A stretch of 64,000 nucleotides of DNA, taken from Geoglobus ahangari (GTDB taxonomy: Archaea > Halobacteriota > Archaeoglobi > Archaeoglobales > Archaeoglobaceae). The stretch is from the NCBI RefSeq assembly GCF_001006045.1, contig NZ_CP011267.1:1674001-1738000 (forward strand), read 5' to 3'. A program made the position numbers and the translations under genes. Positions 60,041-64,000 of this stretch are shown one piece after another. The notes beneath the pieces are model-generated. The model did no database searches and was not told the DNA's origin. It saw nothing but the letters and a program-made list of their open reading frames with translations. Position 1 is the first letter of the stretch, and each line of letters opens with the position of its first letter.

Positions 60041-61923
60041 GGATATTCGGGGTTGATATACTCAGGGGCTCCTCCCGCTCAAAATCCATTCCGAGATATG
60101 CTCTCTACGTGATAGACGGAGAGGAGGAGTGGAGCAGGGAGGTGTCCAGAAGCAGGTTTTTCAGGTACATCCGTGACTACAGGCCGGACTTCGTTGCCAC
60201 GGACAACATATTCGAGCTCTTCAGGGACAAGAGGGAGCTGATTTCCTTTCTGAAGAGTATCCCACCTGAGACGAGGTTCGTTCAGACCGCAGGTCACACT
60301 TCACTGCCAAAGCTCGCGAGGAGGTACGGCATCCACGTCGACCCGAAGAACCCCTTTGACGAGGCGAGGGCCTCTGCGCTGCTCGTGAAGTATGGGGTCG
60401 GAGAGGTAGTCTCGGTTTTTGCAGACAGGACGATCATAAAGGTCAGCAGGAACAGGAGCCTCGGGAAGGGCGGATGGAGGCAGAACAAGTACAGGAGGAA
60501 GGTTCACAACTCTGTCAGGGCAGTTTACAGGGAGATAAAGAGCATACTTGACGAGCATGGTCTGGAATACGTGGAGGATGTCAGAGAGGGGTACGGGGGA
60601 ATAAGCAGGGGTGTGCTGCTTGTCAACGAGCCGAGGGAGAGAGTTCCGATAAACTCCTTCAGGATGAGGGACGTTCAGGTCACGGTTGAGGCCGTGGAGA
60701 AGGAGAAGATAGAGCTAATACCCATGAAGAGGCAGACGACCTACACGATCGTCGGGATCGATCCCGGAGCGACCGTGGGTGTGGCGATCCTCGACCTGAA
60801 CGGAAACGTTCTCGCAGTGAGGAGCAAGAAGGGATGGAGCTACTCAGAGGTCGTGGAGTTCATACTCTCCCACGGAAAGCCCGTGGTTATTGCAACCGAC
60901 AAGAAGTCTGCTCCCGAGTACATATCCAAGATGCGGGCCTCCTTCAACTGCATTCTCCACTGCCCGAAGGAGGATATTCCTGTGGAAAGGAAGAAGGCTC
61001 TCACGGCTGGAAAGAGTATAGCCAACGACCACGAAAGGGACGCGCTCGCCTCAGCCCTTGACGCGTACAACACCTACAGGAACAAGCTGAGGAACGTGGA
61101 GAAGAGGATCCCGGAGGGTTACGACTTCGACGAGATCAAGGCCGGAATAATAAGGGGGCTGTCCCTGAAGTCGATGCTCGAGAGGAAGACATCGGAGAGC
61201 AGAGAGGGAGAGGAGAGGGAGAAGGAGGCCGTTGCCGTCGAGGAGGTGCGAAAGAGGGACAGGATAATCGCTGAGCTCAGAGAGGAGAACAGGAGGCTGG
61301 AGGAAGAGGTCAGAAGGCTGAAGAAAGAAATAGAGAGGCTCAAGGAGAGGATATACACCATATCCAGCGAGGAGCACAGGAAGATAAGGGAGAAGAACGT
61401 CGTCAAGTCACTTCAGTCCGAGATCAGGGATCTCAGGAGGGCCATCTCCGAGAAGGACAAGAAGATAGAGGAGCTCGAGTCGAAGCTTGACGAGCTCAGG
61501 AAGGTCAAGTACCTCGAGTTCAGGGGCTGGAAGGCCATCAAGGTTTTGAGGAAGTTCACGAAGGACGAGATAGAGAGGGTTCTGAACACGGTCGGGATAG
61601 AGGAGGGGGATGTTGTTTACATCTCAGAGGTTGCTGGTGGTGGGAAGAGCAGCGCGGAAACGCTGGTGAGCAGGGGCGTGAGGGCGATAGTTGCAAGCGG
61701 GGAGATGTCTCACTACGCGAAAGAGGTCTTCGAGAGCAGCAGGATTCCGGTGATACCCGCGGAGGAGGTTAAGGCTAAGCTGTACGACGAGTTCGCGCTC
61801 GTAGAGTCAGACGTGCTCGAGGAGTGCATAGAGAGGTACAGGAAGGAGATGGAGAAGAGGAGCCTCGAGAAGATTGAGGAGCTTATCTTCGAGTACAGGA
61901 GCAGGAGGATGGGAGAGTTCTGA
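60037..61923 (+). CDS. DUF460 (COG2433) RNase H-fold protein with long coiled coil
   Basis: The 628-residue protein has an N-terminal DUF460 part and an RNase H/RuvC-like core, VGIDPGATVGVAILD (about 240), followed by acidic residues in NDHERDALASALDA. A Lys/Glu-rich coiled coil (about 390-490) and a C-terminal alpha/beta domain complete it. The fold suggests a nuclease or resolvase-like enzyme, but the substrate is unknown. It overlaps rio2 by 4 nt, so a role with ribosome or RNA maturation is possible. Confidence 0.83.
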   Translation: MRIFGVDILRGSSRSKSIPRYALYVIDGEEEWSREVSRSRFFRYIRDYRPDFVATDNIFELFRDKRELISFLKSIPPETRFVQTAGHTSLPKLARRYGIHVDPKNPFDEARASALLVKYGVGEVVSVFADRTIIKVSRNRSLGKGGWRQNKYRRKVHNSVRAVYREIKSILDEHGLEYVEDVREGYGGISRGVLLVNEPRERVPINSFRMRDVQVTVEAVEKEKIELIPMKRQTTYTIVGIDPGATVGVAILDLNGNVLAVRSKKGWSYSEVVEFILSHGKPVVIATDKKSAPEYISKMRASFNCILHCPKEDIPVERKKALTAGKSIANDHERDALASALDAYNTYRNKLRNVEKRIPEGYDFDEIKAGIIRGLSLKSMLERKTSESREGEEREKEAVAVEEVRKRDRIIAELREENRRLEEEVRRLKKEIERLKERIYTISSEEHRKIREKNVVKSLQSEIRDLRRAISEKDKKIEELESKLDELRKVKYLEFRGWKAIKVLRKFTKDEIERVLNTVGIEEGDVVYISEVAGGGKSSAETLVSRGVRAIVASGEMSHYAKEVFESSRIPVIPAEEVKAKLYDEFALVESDVLEECIERYRKEMEKRSLEKIEELIFEYRSRRMGEF

Positions 61924-61961
61924 CGGAATTGTTAAATACTCCCTCCCACGCCCATGAGCTG

Positions 61962-62597
61962 ATGATAGAGTACCTGATCCTCGCCTATGCACCAGCGCTC
62001 TTCATAATGTGGTACGTCTACCACAAGGACAGGATAGAGCCGGAGCCGAAGAGGTATGTGGTTGCGACGTTTCTGATAGCTTCTACAGTTTCACCCCTGA
62101 TCGCCATGATCTTCGAGGCCCCATTCCCGCAGGAACTTGCTGCATTCGTTGCACCCTTTATCGAGGAACCCGCCAAGCTCCTTGCGGTCTACTTCCCCTA
62201 CAGAAGGAGACAGATGGACGGGATAATGGACGGCGTTGTGTATGGCGTGGCAGCAGGCCTCGGCTTCGCGGCATTCGAGAACCTGATGTACGGGATCAGC
62301 TACGGGTCTGAGGTCGCGATGATCAGGGCATTTCTGACCCCCATAGCCCACTCCACGTTCACCGCACTCTCTGGAGTCGGTCTTGGGCTTAAAGCCGAGG
62401 GGAAGACCCTGTCCGTGAAGCCCTACCTCGCGATGGCCATGATGTTCCACCTCTGGTGGAACGTGTCCGCTGTGATGAGCTTCATGACGCTCGCCATGTT
62501 CGCGGCGAATCTGGCCGTGCTTTACTCGCTCATAAGGCTTGGAATGAGGGAGGACGTGCAGAAAATAGAGTACTACATAATGAGACGAAAGATTTAA
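61962..62597 (+). CDS. PrsW-family intramembrane protease
   Basis: I choose ATG 61962 because TTGTTAAATACT (61929-61940) fits a TATA box for a leaderless mRNA there; a TTG at 61929 would be needed for the longer form. The 211-residue protein has seven or so membrane helices and the PrsW motifs: FIEEPAKLL (Glu68-Glu69), GFAAFENLMY, IAHSTFTAL and MMFHLWWN. PrsW cuts anti-sigma factors in Bacillus; archaeal members have unknown targets. Confidence 0.82.
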   Translation: MIEYLILAYAPALFIMWYVYHKDRIEPEPKRYVVATFLIASTVSPLIAMIFEAPFPQELAAFVAPFIEEPAKLLAVYFPYRRRQMDGIMDGVVYGVAAGLGFAAFENLMYGISYGSEVAMIRAFLTPIAHSTFTALSGVGLGLKAEGKTLSVKPYLAMAMMFHLWWNVSAVMSFMTLAMFAANLAVLYSLIRLGMREDVQKIEYYIMRRKI

Positions 62598-62622
62598 TAC
62601 GTTTGGAGGCTATCTGTGAACG

Positions 62623-62856
62623 ATGGCGCTCGGATTCGTCCTCATAAAGGTGATGCCACGCAAGGAGAGGGAAGTGTACGAGAAGCTTCTCAAGCTTGAC
62701 GAGGTGGAGGAACTCTACCCGCTTTTCGGTGAGTACGACCTGATAGCCAAGATAAGTGTTAAGGACTTCGAAGAGCTGAGCGAGGTCGTTGTGAAGAAGA
62801 TAAGGTCGATAGATGGAGTTATAGAGACGAAAACCCTGACCGGGGCGAAGTTCTGA
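62623..62856 (+). CDS. Stand-alone Lrp/AsnC ligand-binding (RAM) domain protein
   Basis: This 77-residue protein is only the effector-binding domain of Lrp/AsnC regulators (GFVLIKVMPRKEREVYEKLL, FGEYDLIAKISVKDFEELSE, IRSIDGVIETKTL), with no DNA-binding helix-turn-helix. It may sense amino acids and oligomerise, or modulate a full-length Lrp. It lies 1 nt before the ACT-domain gene, so they form one operon. Confidence 0.85.
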   Translation: MALGFVLIKVMPRKEREVYEKLLKLDEVEELYPLFGEYDLIAKISVKDFEELSEVVVKKIRSIDGVIETKTLTGAKF

Positions 62857-62857
62857 G

Positions 62858-63517
62858 ATGATAAGGGGCCTGCAGATAATCGCGAGGAATCAGGTCGGAG
62901 TTCTGAGGGACATAACCTCCAAGATAGCGGAGCATGGCGGAAATATCACGTACGCCCAGAGCTTCATCATAGAGCATGGGGAGAACAAGGGAAACGCGCT
63001 GATCTACATGGAGATCGAGGGCGGAGACTTCGAGAAAATGCTGGAGGAAATAAGGGAGTTCCCCACAGTCCTCGAGGTGTGCGAGGAGAAGCCGTTCGAA
63101 AGGGTCTTTGGCAAGCGGATCCTGATTTTTGGAGGAGGGGCACTGGTCTCACAGGTTGCGCTCGGTGCAATAACCGAGGCCGACAGGCACAACCTGAGAG
63201 GTGAGCGGATAAGCGTGGACACAATGCCCCTCGTCGGAGAGGACGAGCTGGCAGACGCTGTCAGGGCAGTTGCGAGGCTGCACAGGGCGGAGGTGCTGAT
63301 ACTGGCAGGCGGGCTGATGGGAGGCAAGGTGACGGAGGAGGTGAAGAAGCTGAGGAGAGCCGGGATCCCGGTGATAAGCCTGAACATGTTTGGCTCCGTG
63401 CCCAAGGTCAGCGACCTTGTCGTCAGCGACCCCGTTATGGCCGGAACCCTCGCAGTGATGCACGCCTCGGAAAAGGCGAAGTTCGAGATAGAGAAGGTGA
63501 AGGGGAGGAGGATTTAA
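62858..63517 (+). CDS. ACT-domain protein with DUF5612 C-terminal domain
   Basis: This 219-residue protein has an N-terminal ACT domain (GLQIIARNQVGVLRDITSKIAEHG, about 1-75) and a C-terminal DUF5612-like domain, ILIFGGGALVSQVALGAITEADRHN and ILAGGLMGGKVTEEVKKLRRAG. It is archaeal, probably binding an amino acid. Operon with the RAM-domain protein supports an amino-acid-sensing role (inference). It overlaps the convergent partial gene by 4 nt. Confidence 0.78.
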   Translation: MIRGLQIIARNQVGVLRDITSKIAEHGGNITYAQSFIIEHGENKGNALIYMEIEGGDFEKMLEEIREFPTVLEVCEEKPFERVFGKRILIFGGGALVSQVALGAITEADRHNLRGERISVDTMPLVGEDELADAVRAVARLHRAEVLILAGGLMGGKVTEEVKKLRRAGIPVISLNMFGSVPKVSDLVVSDPVMAGTLAVMHASEKAKFEIEKVKGRRI

Positions 63518-64000
63518 CTCCACCTGCTGAACGGCTCGATCTCGCTGAATGGTTTCGAGTTCCACCAGTCCACCTCATCAATTCCAACTTTTTTCCATCC
63601 GGGGTACTTCAGGTAGTTGACGAAGCTTATCATCTGCCCGGGGTTCTCGTAGAGTCTCGGAGGCCTGTAGTAGTAGGAGTAGTTCGCGATGAACTTCTCG
63701 TAGCTGATCTCCGGATTCTCCTCAGCGTATATCCTCAGCGTTGACGAGTAGTTCCTGTAAGCACCGTCCGGCCGGTCTATTATGCCGGGCGGGATGTAGC
63801 TACCCTTGCACAGCATCTCCGGCTCTACCGCAACCCTGTCTCCGCTGTCGAGCTCGACAATCAGCCACATCCGGTTCAGAACCTCAGACCTCGCGATGTA
63901 TGTGTCGAACCCTGCTCCCTCAAGGTACCACTCGAGATATGCAGCAACCTCACCGCCATTCAACCCGTCCTCCCCGCAGCTAACGCTGACGTTGCTCAGA
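63514..64000 (-). CDS. Unknown protein with Tyr/Trp-rich C-terminus (5' end outside window)
   Basis: The reading frame stays open to the window edge, so the true start lies beyond 64000; an internal TTG at 63963 should not be taken as start. The visible 161 residues begin LSNVSVSCGEDGLNGG and contain GAGFDTYIARSEVLNRMWLIVEL, suggestive of a transglutaminase- or peptidase-like beta core. A Pro/Tyr-rich part (IPPGIIDRPDGAYRNY, YYYRPPRLYENPG) ends SRWS. Sequons and composition suggest an extracytoplasmic protein. Function unknown. Confidence 0.6.
   Translation of the reverse strand, partial: LSNVSVSCGEDGLNGGEVAAYLEWYLEGAGFDTYIARSEVLNRMWLIVELDSGDRVAVEPEMLCKGSYIPPGIIDRPDGAYRNYSSTLRIYAEENPEISYEKFIANYSYYYRPPRLYENPGQMISFVNYLKYPGWKKVGIDEVDWWNSKPFSEIEPFSRWS

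Noticed and set aside
1-64000. tRNA genes, CRISPR arrays, insertion sequences or prophage
   Set aside because: I looked for T-arm motifs, regularly spaced repeats, transposase motifs and base-composition breaks on both strands and saw none.

Overview
This window is a dense euryarchaeal chromosome segment. I read it as a member of the Archaeoglobales, most likely an Archaeoglobus/Ferroglobus/Geoglobus relative. The archaeal features are S8e, Alba, RfcL with a PIP box, RIO2, archaeal-type RibC, GGPP synthase, deoxyhypusine synthase, CetZ, an archaellum operon, TATA boxes about 26 nt before many start codons, and heavy use of AGG/AGA arginine codons. The group-level features are menaquinone synthesis by the futalosine route (MqnD), the anaerobic homocysteine-biosynthesis trio, several 2-oxoacid:ferredoxin oxidoreductases, an HdrD-like membrane Fe-S protein, and a CcmE/CcmF cytochrome c system with the CxxxY type of CcmE. 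The genus is inference; cytochrome c maturation fits an iron(III)-reducing Geoglobus- or Ferroglobus-like host. I found no tRNA, rRNA, CRISPR array or insertion sequence.

Layout. 1-3.0 kb: end of a 2Fe-2S oxidoreductase subunit, then a three-gene operon for sulfur incorporation into homocysteine (HcyBio-CBS protein, NIL-ferredoxin, UPF0280 protein). 3.0-6.5 kb: a CheY-like receiver, an unknown membrane-anchored protein, a Clp1/Grc3-type RNA 5'-kinase, a YjbQ protein and RlmE. 6.7-13.2 kb: a secreted coiled-coil protein and lipoprotein, HtpX, a flavin reductase, a frameshifted radical-SAM gene, riboflavin synthase and a class V aminotransferase. 13.2-17.4 kb: CcmF, CcmE, a C/D box sRNA, a triple DUF22-type protein and S8e. 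17.5-24.7 kb: the HdrD-like membrane protein, a DUF1998 helicase, two ArsR regulators and a P1B zinc/cadmium ATPase. 24.7-31.5 kb: RfcL, TruD, a CbiMQO cobalt/nickel transporter, Alba, a methyltransferase and a winged-helix regulator.

31.6-38.7 kb holds a complete archaellum operon on the minus strand (B-C-D/E-F-G-H-I-J order) with one archaellin. 39-46.9 kb: a divergent unknown protein, MqnD, PyrK, a DUF2240/phosphoesterase pair, DUF763, a rubrerythrin-like protein, NAD(P)HX repair enzyme, CetZ and a 50-residue membrane protein. 47-57 kb: two different 2-oxoacid:ferredoxin oxidoreductases flanking DUF211, a PHP phosphoesterase, the rtcB-deoxyhypusine synthase-GGPP synthase cluster and two TatA/B-like proteins. 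57-64 kb: DUF373, a tRNA 2-thiolation protein, RIO2, DUF460, PrsW, a stand-alone RAM domain, an ACT-domain protein and a partial extracytoplasmic-looking gene.

The most notable observations are a well-formed C/D box sRNA whose D guide matches the anticodon loop expected of tRNA-Leu(CAA), with the N+5 nucleotide at wobble C34; a single-base frameshift in a G-run of a radical-SAM gene; a metal-efflux island with an operator palindrome exactly at a predicted leaderless start; a tiny membrane protein divergent from CetZ; interlocked divergent promoters between the tRNA-thiolation and RIO2 genes; and an unexplained 66-nt hairpin in the only long intergenic gap, beside the archaellin gene.
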